Assembly (NCBI GenBank): GCA_046598415.1
Contig: JBKJIG010000145.1
Coordinates: 1-64,000 of the forward strand
Length of the DNA: 64,000 nucleotides
Source of the DNA: VFJZ01 sp046598415
GTDB lineage: Bacteria; Actinomycetota; Thermoleophilia; Gaiellales; F1-60-MAGs149
Reading direction: 5' to 3'
Shown piece by piece: positions 36,500-46,862 of this stretch (positions within the stretch are counted from its first letter, which is position 1; every line of letters begins with the position of its first letter). A program made the position numbers and the translations under genes. Under the pieces are notes generated by a model that worked only from the letters and a program-made list of their open reading frames with translations, was not told where the DNA came from and did no database searches.

Positions 36500-37407
36500 G
36501 ACGGCGTCCGCTCGGCCACCGAGCGCTGGACCGGCGTCGCCCACTCCGGGTCGTCGTGCGCGGCCCAGTAATCGTCGAGCAGCTGATGCGAGACCGGCCC
36601 GTGGCCGAGCGCGCGGCCGTCGACGCTGGCGATCGGCATGACGCCGCCGGCGGTGGACGTCGCGAAGGCCTCGTCCGCCTCGCGCAGCTCGTCCGAGTGG
36701 ACGTCGCGCAGCTCGACCGGCACGCCCCGACGGCGCAGCAGCTCGATCGCGGTGCCGCGCGTGACGCCCTCCAGCACGCCGGCCGCCGGCGTGTAGACGG
36801 TGCCGTCTCGCACGACGAAGAGGTTGAAGCCGGGCCCCTCGAGCACGTTGCCGTGCGCGTCGACCAGCACCGCGGTCTCGCCGCCCTGCTCGTAGGCCTC
36901 GAACAGCCCGCGCACGAGGTCGAGCCAGTGGTAGTTCTTGACCGTCGGGTCGACCGCCTGCGCGCGGATCCGCTCGATCGAGGAGACGATCACGTTCAGC
37001 CCGCCGTCGTGCCGCTCGGGCCGCAGGATCCACACGAACGGCACCGCGAACACGGCGAACCGGTTCACCGACGTGCGCGGGTCGCGGTTCTTCGGGATGC
37101 CGCGCGTCACCAGCATCTCCACGAAGCAGTCGTCGAGGCCGGTCAGCTCGACGCAGCGGTGCAGCACGTCGGCGATGCCGTCGCGGTCGTACGGGATGTC
37201 GTAGTGCAGGCGCCCGAGGTTCCGCGTGAAGCGGTCGAGGTGCTCGGAGAGGCGGAAGAACCGGCCGTTCCAGGTGTGGACGACGTCGTATGTTGCGTCG
37301 CCGCGCAGGAAGCCCCAGTCGAGCACGGGGATCTTGCAGTCGGCCACGGGCATGTAGGCGCCGTCCATGAACGCCGCACCGTCGGCGTAGGCGGGATCGT
37401 CAGGCAT
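36496..37407 (-). CDS. Class IV PLP aminotransferase (branched-chain/D-amino acid type)
   Basis: A 303-residue fold-type IV PLP enzyme. The PLP lysine fits the VKNYHWLDLVRG segment, and EGPGFNLFVV and the GVTRGTAIELL phosphate loop match BCAT/D-alanine aminotransferase/aminodeoxychorismate lyase relatives. ATG 37405-37407 is taken as start. It opens the fadA-fadN-fadE operon, overlapping the thiolase start, which hints that branched-chain amino acid-derived acyl-CoAs may be among the substrates of the operon. Confidence 0.82.
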   Translation of the reverse strand: MPDDPAYADGAAFMDGAYMPVADCKIPVLDWGFLRGDATYDVVHTWNGRFFRLSEHLDRFTRNLGRLHYDIPYDRDGIADVLHRCVELTGLDDCFVEMLVTRGIPKNRDPRTSVNRFAVFAVPFVWILRPERHDGGLNVIVSSIERIRAQAVDPTVKNYHWLDLVRGLFEAYEQGGETAVLVDAHGNVLEGPGFNLFVVRDGTVYTPAAGVLEGVTRGTAIELLRRRGVPVELRDVHSDELREADEAFATSTAGGVMPIASVDGRALGHGPVSHQLLDDYWAAHDDPEWATPVQRSVAERTPS

Positions 37408-37427
37408 CCGGGAAGTATGCTCGGAGC

Positions 37428-37850
37428 ATGCGCCTCCTCCCACTCGCCATGCTCGCCCTGCTGGTGTCGGCGACCCCCGCCTCGGCCGCGTTCTCGTTCA
37501 AGGCGTTCCACACGCCGACGAAGAACATCACCTGCGTCGCCGTGGGCAACAAGGCGACGGGCAAGGATTTCTCCCTGCGCTGCGACATCCGCAACCACTC
37601 GTGGAAGGCGCCGCAGCAGACGAAGCCGTGCGACGCCGGCGACTACGGCTCGAGCCTCGGCCTGACCAGGCGCGGCAAGGCGAGGTTCGTCTGCGTGTCG
37701 GACGCCCCGCCGCGGTCGAAGAAGCTCGGGTACGGCGTGCTGTGGAAGTTCGGGCCGTTCTCCTGCCGCGTCCGCACCACCGGCCTGCGCTGCACGAACG
37801 CCGCGAAGCACGGCTGGTTCCTGTCGACGGCCAGCTACAAACGCTTCTAA
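37428..37850 (+). CDS. Secreted DUF6636-like protein
   Basis: A 140-residue exported protein. A signal peptide (residues 1-20, cleavage after ATPASA) is followed by a small domain with five to six cysteines: NITCVAVG, LRCDI, KPCDAGDYG, RFVCVSD, FSCRV and LRCTN. The FxTPTKNI-C ... RCDI...W pattern fits DUF6636-type proteins of actinobacteria; function unknown. A leaderless start is likely: TATGCT (37416-37421) lies six bases before the ATG. It is divergent from the aminotransferase-fad operon. Confidence 0.75.
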   Translation: MRLLPLAMLALLVSATPASAAFSFKAFHTPTKNITCVAVGNKATGKDFSLRCDIRNHSWKAPQQTKPCDAGDYGSSLGLTRRGKARFVCVSDAPPRSKKLGYGVLWKFGPFSCRVRTTGLRCTNAAKHGWFLSTASYKRF

Positions 37851-37914
37851 CGAGGCGCGCCGAAGGCGCGCGGATTGCATCCGAACCGGGGACGGAGGGC
37901 ACCGAACGCGCCGT

Positions 37915-37951
37915 CTCGACCAATTCGGAACCAGGTACGGAATTTGTCGAG
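37915..37951. repeat. 37-bp REP-like palindrome, copy 1
   Basis: An imperfect inverted repeat with 18-base arms around a central A, core GGAACC-A-GGTACG, and outer arms starting CTCGAC and ending GTCGAG. It differs from the copy at 61419-61455 at one base (position 7, C here, A there). Both are followed by TAGG. The second copy sits just upstream of a REP-associated tyrosine transposase, so this is probably one of its non-autonomous elements. Confidence 0.8.
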
Positions 37952-37971
37952 TAGGGCGCGGGGCTGCACCC

Positions 37972-37984
37972 GGTGCCCGGCACC
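37972..37984. repeat. Short palindrome GGTGCCCGGCACC
   Basis: A perfect 13-base odd palindrome 20 bp after the 37-bp element. It has the same layout as GGGGTCAGACCCC at 16.6 kb (GG...CC arms, one central base) and as the core of the 37-bp element, pointing to a family of related short palindromes. Confidence 0.6.
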
Positions 37985-37999
37985 CACTTCGGACGACTG

Positions 38000-39394
38000 C
38001 TACCTCGACGAGATCGGATCGGGCAGGAGCTTGCCCGGATTCATGATGCCGCGGGGGTCGAGGGCGGTCTTCAGCGTGCGCATCACGGCGACCGTCTCCG
38101 GGCCGTACTGCTGTGTCAGGTAGCGCTGCTTGCCGAGACCGACACCGTGCTCGCCCGAGCACGTGCCGCCCATCGCCAGCGCCCGCGCCACCAGGCGCGC
38201 CGAGAACTCCGTCGCCAGCCGGCGCTCCTCCGGGTCTTCGCGCATCAACAGCAAGCCGCAGTGGAAGTTGCCGTCGGCGACGTGGCCGACGATCGGCGCC
38301 GGGAACGGCAGGTTGGCCTCGATGTCCGCGACCGTCTCCTCGATGCAGTCGGCCAGGCGCGACAGCGGCACGCAGACATCGGTGGTCAGCGACCGGCAGC
38401 CCGGCCGGTACGCGAGGCACGAGAAGTAGACGTCGTGCCGCGCCTTCCACAGGCGCGTGCGCTCCTCGACCTGGACGGCCCAGCGGAAGGCGCCGCCGTC
38501 GAACTCGGTCGCGATCATCTCGACCTGCGCCACCTGCTCCTGCACGCCCGCCGCGGAGCCGTGGAACTCGAGGAACAGCGTCGGCACCGCGGGCTCGTCC
38601 AGGCCCGAGAACTTGTTCACAGCGTCCATCTGCGGGCCGTCGAGCAGCTCGCAGCGGGCGATTGGGATGCCCGACTGCACGATCGCGATGGCCGTGTCGG
38701 CCGCGGCGCGCACGGTGGGGAACGACACGCGCGCGGCGGCGGTGTGCTCGGGGATGCCGTGCACGCGCACCACCAGTTCGGTGATGACGGCGAGCGTTCC
38801 CTCCGAGCCGCACAGCAGGTGCATCAGGTCGTAGCCGGCGCTCGACTTGCGGGCGCGTGAACCGGTGTGGATGATCGTGCCGTCGGCCAGTACGGCCTCC
38901 AGCGCCAGCACGTTCTCGCGGATCGTCCCGTAGCGCACGGTCATCGTGCCCGACGCGCCGCTCGCCGCCATGCCGCCGATGGTGGCGTCGGCGCCGGGAT
39001 CGACGGCGAAGAACAGGCCCCGCTCGCGCAGCGCCGCATTGAGGCCGTCCTTGGTGACGCCGGGCTGCACGCGGGCGTCGAGCGCGCGGTCGTCGATCTC
39101 GAGGATCCGCGCCATCCGGTTGCAGTCCAGCGACACGCCGCCGTGGGTGGGCAGCACCTGGCCCTCCAGCGACGAGCCGCCTCCGAACGGCACCACGGGC
39201 ACGCCGTGCTCGTTGCAGGCGGCGAGTACGGCCGACACCTCGGCGGTGGACGCCGGAAACGCGACGGCGTCGGGCCGGCAGGGCGGGAGCGACGACTCGT
39301 CGCGGCCGTGGAGATCGAGCTGCGAGTCGGACGTCGAGAGCCGATCGCCGAGGACCGCCGCAAGCGCGTCGGAGAGCGCCGGGGGAAGGGACAT
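38000..39394 (-). CDS. FAD-binding oxidase (GlcD/D-lactate dehydrogenase type)
   Basis: A 464-residue flavoprotein of the glycolate oxidase subunit D/D-lactate dehydrogenase/D-2-hydroxyglutarate dehydrogenase group. The N-terminal PCMH FAD domain carries PFGGGSSLEGQ and ADATIGGMAASGASG; the C-terminal domain carries the metal/substrate segment VGHVADGNFHCGL and GTCSGEHGVG. It oxidises a 2-hydroxy acid. No GlcE/GlcF partners are nearby. ATG 39392-39394; divergent from the SDR gene with 19 bp between starts. Confidence 0.87.
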   Translation of the reverse strand: MSLPPALSDALAAVLGDRLSTSDSQLDLHGRDESSLPPCRPDAVAFPASTAEVSAVLAACNEHGVPVVPFGGGSSLEGQVLPTHGGVSLDCNRMARILEIDDRALDARVQPGVTKDGLNAALRERGLFFAVDPGADATIGGMAASGASGTMTVRYGTIRENVLALEAVLADGTIIHTGSRARKSSAGYDLMHLLCGSEGTLAVITELVVRVHGIPEHTAAARVSFPTVRAAADTAIAIVQSGIPIARCELLDGPQMDAVNKFSGLDEPAVPTLFLEFHGSAAGVQEQVAQVEMIATEFDGGAFRWAVQVEERTRLWKARHDVYFSCLAYRPGCRSLTTDVCVPLSRLADCIEETVADIEANLPFPAPIVGHVADGNFHCGLLLMREDPEERRLATEFSARLVARALAMGGTCSGEHGVGLGKQRYLTQQYGPETVAVMRTLKTALDPRGIMNPGKLLPDPISSR

Positions 39395-39413
39395 GGCAGT
39401 AGGATGGCACTGC

Positions 39414-40241
39414 ATGCAGCAGGTTGCGGTGGTGACGGGGGGAGCGCGCGGGATCGGTCTCGCGTTCGCGCGGGCGTGCGTCGCCCACGGTATGGCCGTG
39501 GTGGTCTGCGACGTTGCCGAGGAGTCGCTTGCCGCGGCCGTCGGAGCGCTCGAGGACGACGGCGCCGCCGTGCTCGGCGTGGCCGCCGACGTGCGCGATC
39601 CGGTCGGCATGACGGGCCTTCGCGACGCCGCCTTCGCGCGCTTCGGGCGCGTCGACCTGGTCAGCCTCAACGCCGGCGTGGCGCTGCGCCGCGACGTGGC
39701 CGACATGACCGAGGCCGACTGGGACTGGATCCTCGACATCAACCTGCGCGGCGTGATCCGCGGCGTGACCGCGTTCCTGCCGGCGCTGGAGGAGCAGGGC
39801 AGCGGCCACATCCAGGCCACCGCCTCGTTCCACGGCCACGTCGGCGACCCGGAGTTCGCCGGCTACTGCGTCTCGAAGTGGGGCATCGTGGCCCTGATGG
39901 AGACGCTCTGTCGCGAGCTGCGGCTGAAGGAATCGCCGGTCGGCGTCTCGGTGCTGTGCCCCGGCTCGACCGTCACCGACTTCATGCACAACGCGCTGGA
40001 GCGCTTCGAGGACGACGGCGGCGACCCCGACCGCGGCGACATCGAGCGCAGCGAGGTCATCCACGGCGACCTGCAGCGCGGGCTGCCGTCCGATGAGGTC
40101 GCGCGGATCGCGCTGGCGGGCATCCGCGACGGCCGCTTCTTCATCTTCACGCATCCCGACCAGGTGTCGACGCTGCTGCGCCGGCGCTTCGAGGCACTGG
40201 CGGCTGACGGCACGCTGGCGCCGCTGCCCTGGTCGTCCTGA
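39414..40241 (+). CDS. Short-chain dehydrogenase/reductase
   Basis: A 275-residue classical SDR: TGGARGIG nucleotide motif (9-16), NAG, Ser in TASFHG and the YCVSK catalytic Tyr-Lys pair. Substrate unknown. TAGGAT (39400-39405) lies eight bases before the ATG, suggesting a leaderless mRNA. The C-terminal 40 residues (GIRDGRFFIFTHPDQV) are typical of the subgroup near acyl-CoA metabolism genes. It converges on the acyl-CoA dehydrogenase at 40251. Confidence 0.85.
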   Translation: MQQVAVVTGGARGIGLAFARACVAHGMAVVVCDVAEESLAAAVGALEDDGAAVLGVAADVRDPVGMTGLRDAAFARFGRVDLVSLNAGVALRRDVADMTEADWDWILDINLRGVIRGVTAFLPALEEQGSGHIQATASFHGHVGDPEFAGYCVSKWGIVALMETLCRELRLKESPVGVSVLCPGSTVTDFMHNALERFEDDGGDPDRGDIERSEVIHGDLQRGLPSDEVARIALAGIRDGRFFIFTHPDQVSTLLRRRFEALAADGTLAPLPWSS

Positions 40242-40250
40242 GGCCGCTGC

Positions 40251-42991
<2,741 letters not shown>

Positions 42992-43109
42992 CAGCAGATC
43001 TCCCAGCATTCTAGGTGGAGAAGGTTCCCCTATCCGAGCGACGCGGAAAAGCCCTTAAATCTGCAGAATCCCTCATATGAGGGAGCAGTTCACGTCGTAT
43101 GCTCGTGCG

Positions 43110-44597
43110 GTGAACGATTCCTTCAGCGATCGTCCGGCCTCGCACGTTCTGGGCCGTCTGGTCGACGCCATCGGCCTGCACGTCTTCATCGCCGAGGTGG
43201 TCGACGGGATCTATCGCGAGATCTACACCGGCCCCGGCGTCGAGGCTCTGATGGGCGGTCCGGTGCCGGTGGACGTCGACCTCGACGACGCCTGGCCCGA
43301 CCGCGTTCACCGGGACGACTGGGACCTGTACGCCGGCGCCATGACCCGGATCCACGACGGCGAGGGCGGCGACGTCGAGTACCGGCTGGTCGGATACGAC
43401 GGCGTCACCCGCGTGATCTGGGAGCGTGGCCGGCCCTGGACGGCGCCCGACGGCCGCCTGATCATCGACGGCTTCGCGCTCGACGTGACCGAGCAGAAGC
43501 GCTCCGAGCACGAGCTGCAGGTCGTGCTCGAGCGCCTCGAGGTGGAGCGCGCGGTCGCCGACCGCCGCGCCCGCATCGACTCGCTGACCGGCGTCTACAA
43601 CCGCTCGCACCTGGCCGAGGTGATCGAGATCGAGCTGGAGCGCGCGGTGCGCGAGGGCACGACGCCGGGGGTGTTCTTGATCGACCTCGACCACTTCAAG
43701 CGCGTCAACGACACGTACGGCCACCTGCCGGGCGACGCCGTGCTGGTGCAGGCCGCCGCCCGGATCCGCCGCTCCGTGCGGTCGTACGACTGCGTGGCGC
43801 GGTGGGGTGGGGAGGAGTTCGCGGTGATCGTCCCCGTGGTGTCCTCCGACGAGGCGCTGCGCTCGATCGGCGAGGGCCTGCGCCTGGCGATCGCCGCCGA
43901 GCCCTTCGAGGCCGACGGCGCGCTGCTCTCGCTGACGGCCTCGGTGGGCTGTGTCCGCGCCGGCCGCGACCGCTGGACGCCCGACGCGCTGGTCGCCGCC
44001 GCCGACCGCGCGCTGTACGAGGCCAAGGACGGCGGCCGCAACCGCACCCGCACGGCCCACGACGCTCCGTCCGACTCGCCCGCGACGGCCGATGCGGGCG
44101 TCGAGACGATCGCCCGCGCACTGGCGCTGGCGGCATCGATCCGTGACGGCCGGCTCGTCGCTCGCGCCGACCGGGCGTCGGAGCTGGCCGGCCTGGCGGC
44201 CTTGGAGCTCGGCCTCGACCTGCGTGGCTGCGGTCGCGCCAGCGTCGCCGCGCTGCTGGCCGACGCCGGGCCGATCTCGATCGACGAGACCGAGCGCACC
44301 TCGCCGGTCGCCGACCGCGTCGGGCTCGCCGACCACGCGCTGGCAGTCGAGGACGTGGTGCGCCGCGTGGCCGGCTTGCAGGACGTCGCCGCCGTGCTGC
44401 GCCACCAGCACGAACGCTTCGACGGCTCCGGCGTGCCCGACGCCCTCGCCGGCAGCGACATCGCGATCGAGGCCCGCATCGTGGCCGCGGCCGTGATCAT
44501 GGCGGCGACCGACGACGCCGCGACGCTGACGCCGCTCGCGGGCGGCGTGCTCGACCCGTCGGTGGTCGAGGCGCTGCTCGTCGCCGCAGCGCGATGA
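43110..44597 (+). CDS. PAS-GGDEF diguanylate cyclase with degenerate HD-GYP domain
   Basis: A 495-residue cytoplasmic protein. A PAS domain (about 10-125) precedes GGDEF (about 150-315) with intact RWGGEEF and I-site RSYD five residues before it. The C-terminal 170 residues resemble HD-GYP: the second motif survives as HQHERFDGSGVPDAL, but the HD-x-GK motif has become LADAGPI, so phosphodiesterase activity should be lost. GTG 43110 lies six bases after TATGCT (leaderless); ATG 43077, within the perfect palindrome CCCTCATATGAGGG, is the longer alternative. Confidence 0.85.
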   Translation: MNDSFSDRPASHVLGRLVDAIGLHVFIAEVVDGIYREIYTGPGVEALMGGPVPVDVDLDDAWPDRVHRDDWDLYAGAMTRIHDGEGGDVEYRLVGYDGVTRVIWERGRPWTAPDGRLIIDGFALDVTEQKRSEHELQVVLERLEVERAVADRRARIDSLTGVYNRSHLAEVIEIELERAVREGTTPGVFLIDLDHFKRVNDTYGHLPGDAVLVQAAARIRRSVRSYDCVARWGGEEFAVIVPVVSSDEALRSIGEGLRLAIAAEPFEADGALLSLTASVGCVRAGRDRWTPDALVAAADRALYEAKDGGRNRTRTAHDAPSDSPATADAGVETIARALALAASIRDGRLVARADRASELAGLAALELGLDLRGCGRASVAALLADAGPISIDETERTSPVADRVGLADHALAVEDVVRRVAGLQDVAAVLRHQHERFDGSGVPDALAGSDIAIEARIVAAAVIMAATDDAATLTPLAGGVLDPSVVEALLVAAAR

Positions 44598-44614
44598 CGC
44601 TGTAGGATCTCGGC

Positions 44615-44680
44615 ATGGCGACGATCGCCCGGCTCCGTCACCGCCATCGCGTCCCGTGCGGCACGTCCCGAACGCGCTGA
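44615..44680 (+). CDS. 21-residue leaderless ORF overlapping pgsA
   Basis: TAGGAT (44603-44608) is followed six bases later by an ATG that opens a 21-residue frame rich in Arg and His, ending with TGA at 44678-44680. The pgsA-like GTG start (44656) lies inside it in another frame. It looks like a leader ORF whose translation would affect pgsA initiation. No similarity is recognised, and it may not be a real protein. Confidence 0.35.
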   Translation: MATIARLRHRHRVPCGTSRTR

Positions 44681-45195
44681 CGATCGCGCGGCTTGCCGCG
44701 ATCCCCGTCTTCATCGTCGTGCTGTGGGACGCGTCGGGTGGCCACTCCGTCCTCGCCGCGCTCATCTTCGGCGTGGCGTCCCTGACCGACTATCTGGACG
44801 GCTACCTGGCGCGCCGCCTGAACGTGCAGTCGAGGTTCGGCCGACTCGCCGATCCACTCGCCGACCGGCTCCTGATCGCATCCGCCGTGCTGCTCCTCTA
44901 CTACCACGACCGGGTGCCCCTGCTGGTGCCCCTGCTGGTGCTGGGTCGCGATCTCGTGCTGCTGTCGGGCCTCGGGTTCGCAGCCGACAAGGGCTACGAG
45001 CTGTCGGTGATCTACCTCGGCAAGACCGCGACGTTCGTGCTGATGACCGCGCTCTTCTGCGTGATGCTGACCGAGCCCGGCACGCTCTGGCCGGACGTGC
45101 TGCTGTACATCGGCATCGGCCTCTCGCTGGCCGCCGGGGCGGTGTATGTCGCGACAGTCTCGCGACGACTCGGTAAACCCTCAAGTAGTGCTTGA
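44656..45195 (+). CDS. pgsA: CDP-alcohol phosphatidyltransferase (PgsA-like)
   Basis: A 179-residue membrane enzyme attaching an alcohol such as glycerol-3-phosphate to CDP-diacylglycerol for phospholipid synthesis. The signature D-G-x2-A-R-x8-G-x3-D-x3-D is complete (DGYLARR...GRLADPLAD, about residues 48-71), and about five to six hydrophobic spans follow. GTG 44656 gives the family start (VPNALTIARL). In actinobacteria a second pgsA often lies near garA, as here. Confidence 0.88.
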   Translation: MRHVPNALTIARLAAIPVFIVVLWDASGGHSVLAALIFGVASLTDYLDGYLARRLNVQSRFGRLADPLADRLLIASAVLLLYYHDRVPLLVPLLVLGRDLVLLSGLGFAADKGYELSVIYLGKTATFVLMTALFCVMLTEPGTLWPDVLLYIGIGLSLAAGAVYVATVSRRLGKPSSSA

Positions 45196-45220
45196 TGCTT
45201 TTTCCATTTCCACCTATACT
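45192..45220 (+). promoter_or_regulatory. Housekeeping-type promoter of rsiG
   Basis: TTGATG (45192-45197), a 17-base spacer and TATACT (45215-45220) form one of the best sigma-70-type promoters in the window. The rsiG ATG follows eight bases after the -10, so the transcript is probably leaderless. Confidence 0.75.
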
Positions 45221-45228
45221 GCGACTCG

Positions 45229-45717
45229 ATGTCCGAATCGAGCTTCAGCGACGACGAGCTGCGGGACCGCATCCGCGAGGTCAAGCGTGACGAGGAGCAG
45301 GTCTCCTACGAGCGCCGCATGCTCCACGGCCGCATCGATGTCGTGCGATCGGAGATCCTCGCCCGGATCGACCGCCGCACCGGGGTCGAGCAGTCACCCG
45401 ACGACCCGCTCCAGGATCTGGTGCGGCGTCTCTCCGACGCGCTGACGCACGCGGGGCCGCCGCCGATCGACGAGGAACTCGCACGCTTCGGGTCGAGCGA
45501 CGAGCTCGCCCCCGAGCCCGGCGACGACTCGATCGACGAGCTCCCCGAGCTCGATCCGCTCGCCGACGCCGAGCTCACACATCTCGTCCGCGTCCTGATG
45601 GCGCACGAGGCGCGCACGTCGGCGCGGCGCCAGGAGCTGCACCGCCAGCTCGACAAGCTCCGCGCCGAACACGTCGCCCGGCTGCAGGAGCGGTTCGCCG
45701 CCACCGGCGGGGAGTAG
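45229..45717 (+). CDS. rsiG: RsiG-like c-di-GMP-binding anti-sigma factor
   Basis: A 162-residue mostly helical protein. It carries two copies of the pattern E-x3-S-x2-R-x3-H-x3-D: E22/S26/R29/H33/D37 and E127/S131/R134/H138/D142. Streptomyces RsiG, which binds c-di-GMP and holds the flagellar-type sigma factor WhiG inactive, uses E-x3-S-x2-R-x3-Q-x3-D; here His replaces Gln in both copies. An acidic linker (about 85-112) joins the two helices. With flagellar genes and three GGDEF proteins nearby, it probably gates sigma-28 (FliA/WhiG) activity. The sigma factor gene is not in the window. Confidence 0.82.
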   Translation: MSESSFSDDELRDRIREVKRDEEQVSYERRMLHGRIDVVRSEILARIDRRTGVEQSPDDPLQDLVRRLSDALTHAGPPPIDEELARFGSSDELAPEPGDDSIDELPELDPLADAELTHLVRVLMAHEARTSARRQELHRQLDKLRAEHVARLQERFAATGGE

Positions 45718-45720
45718 CGC

Positions 45721-46167
45721 GTGTTCTGCACCGAGTGCGGCTTCCAGAACTCCGATGCAGCCAACTTCTGCTCCAAGTGCGGCACCTTGATCCCGCAGGA
45801 GGAGCCGGGCGGCGCCCAGACCACCATGAGCTACGCGGTCGTCGACGTCGCCACGGCGGTCGATCGTGAGGACGCCGGCCCCGTGCTCGTGATCCGCGCC
45901 GGCGGCGGCCGCGCCGGCGAGCATCTGCCGCTGCAGGCCGCCCGCGAGACGATCGGCCGGGCGCCCGAGGCCGATCTCTTCCTCGACGACGTCACGGTGT
46001 CGCGCGAGCACGCGATCATCGAGCGCGAGCCGGACGGTTTCTACCTGCGCGATCTCGAGTCGCTGAACGGCACCTACGTGAACCGCACGCGTGTCACGCG
46101 CCAGCGGCTCGCCGACGGTGACGAGGTGCAGGTCGGCAAGTTCAAGCTGACGTTCCTGGAGCAGTGA
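45721..46167 (+). CDS. garA: Zinc-ribbon FHA-domain protein (GarA-like)
   Basis: A 148-residue signalling protein. An N-terminal zinc ribbon (CTECGFQN ... CSKCG) is followed by a TTM segment near residue 39, comparable to the phosphorylated ETTS stretch of mycobacterial GarA, and a C-terminal FHA domain (GRAPEADL, SREH, LNGTYVN). GarA binds phosphothreonine and regulates 2-oxoglutarate metabolism under PknB/PknG control. It begins three bases after rsiG and overlaps ftsR, as garA and Rv1828 do in mycobacteria. Confidence 0.85.
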   Translation: MFCTECGFQNSDAANFCSKCGTLIPQEEPGGAQTTMSYAVVDVATAVDREDAGPVLVIRAGGGRAGEHLPLQAARETIGRAPEADLFLDDVTVSREHAIIEREPDGFYLRDLESLNGTYVNRTRVTRQRLADGDEVQVGKFKLTFLEQ

Positions 46168-46862
46168 CGATGGCGAAGGTCGACATCTCGCGCGACGGCA
46201 AGCCGCTCACCATCGGCGCGGTGTGCCGCATCCTGCAGGAGGAGTTCGACGACGTGTCGATCTCCAAGATCCGCTTCCTGGAGGACCAGAACCTCGTCAC
46301 GCCGCGGCGTACGCCCGGCGGCTACCGGCTGTACGGCCCGGACGAGGTCGACCGCCTACGCAACATCCTGCGGCTCCAGCGCGACGAGTTCCTACCGCTG
46401 CGCGTGATCCGCCAGGAGCTGCAGAACGGGCCGGCCGATCGCGGAGACCGCCCGCAGCGCCGTCGCACGTCCGGCCTGATCGAGGATCGCGAGCGGTTCA
46501 GTGGCGACGACCTGATCGCCGCCACCGGCGCCGACGAGCAGTTCCTGCGCGAGCTCGAGGACTTCGGCCTGATCACGCCCGCGGGGCCCGAGCGCGACTA
46601 CGGCGAGAGCGAGCTCGACGTCGTCCGGATCGCGCTGCAGATGGCCGGCTACGGCCTCGGCCCGCGGCACCTGAAGCAGTTCCACACCGCCGTCGTCCGC
46701 GCCGCCGGGCTGATCGACGGCGTCGTCGCGCCGGCCCTGCGCTCGCGCAACGCCGATCGCCGCGACGCCGGTCTGGAGGACCTGGCCACGCTCGCACGCC
46801 TCGCCGCCGACCTGACGGAGCGGATCCTCGTCCGTGAGGTGCACGGGGCGGCCACCACCTGA
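46164..46862 (+). CDS. ftsR: MerR-family regulator (FtsR/Rv1828-like)
   Basis: A 232-residue regulator with an N-terminal MerR winged helix (GAVCRILQEEF, SISKIRFLEDQNLVTPRRTPGGYRLY, about 15-85) and a C-terminal region with a second HTH-like segment (LEDFGLITPAG). FtsR activates ftsZ in corynebacteria, and Rv1828 is its mycobacterial relative next to garA. GTG 46164 overlaps the garA stop; ATG 46170 is an alternative start. Confidence 0.82.
   Translation: MTMAKVDISRDGKPLTIGAVCRILQEEFDDVSISKIRFLEDQNLVTPRRTPGGYRLYGPDEVDRLRNILRLQRDEFLPLRVIRQELQNGPADRGDRPQRRRTSGLIEDRERFSGDDLIAATGADEQFLRELEDFGLITPAGPERDYGESELDVVRIALQMAGYGLGPRHLKQFHTAVVRAAGLIDGVVAPALRSRNADRRDAGLEDLATLARLAADLTERILVREVHGAATT

Noticed and set aside
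37143..40154. 1003-codon open frame on the minus strand
   Set aside because: Crosses several genes in a different frame, including a secreted protein and repeats on the other strand, with no recognisable domain.
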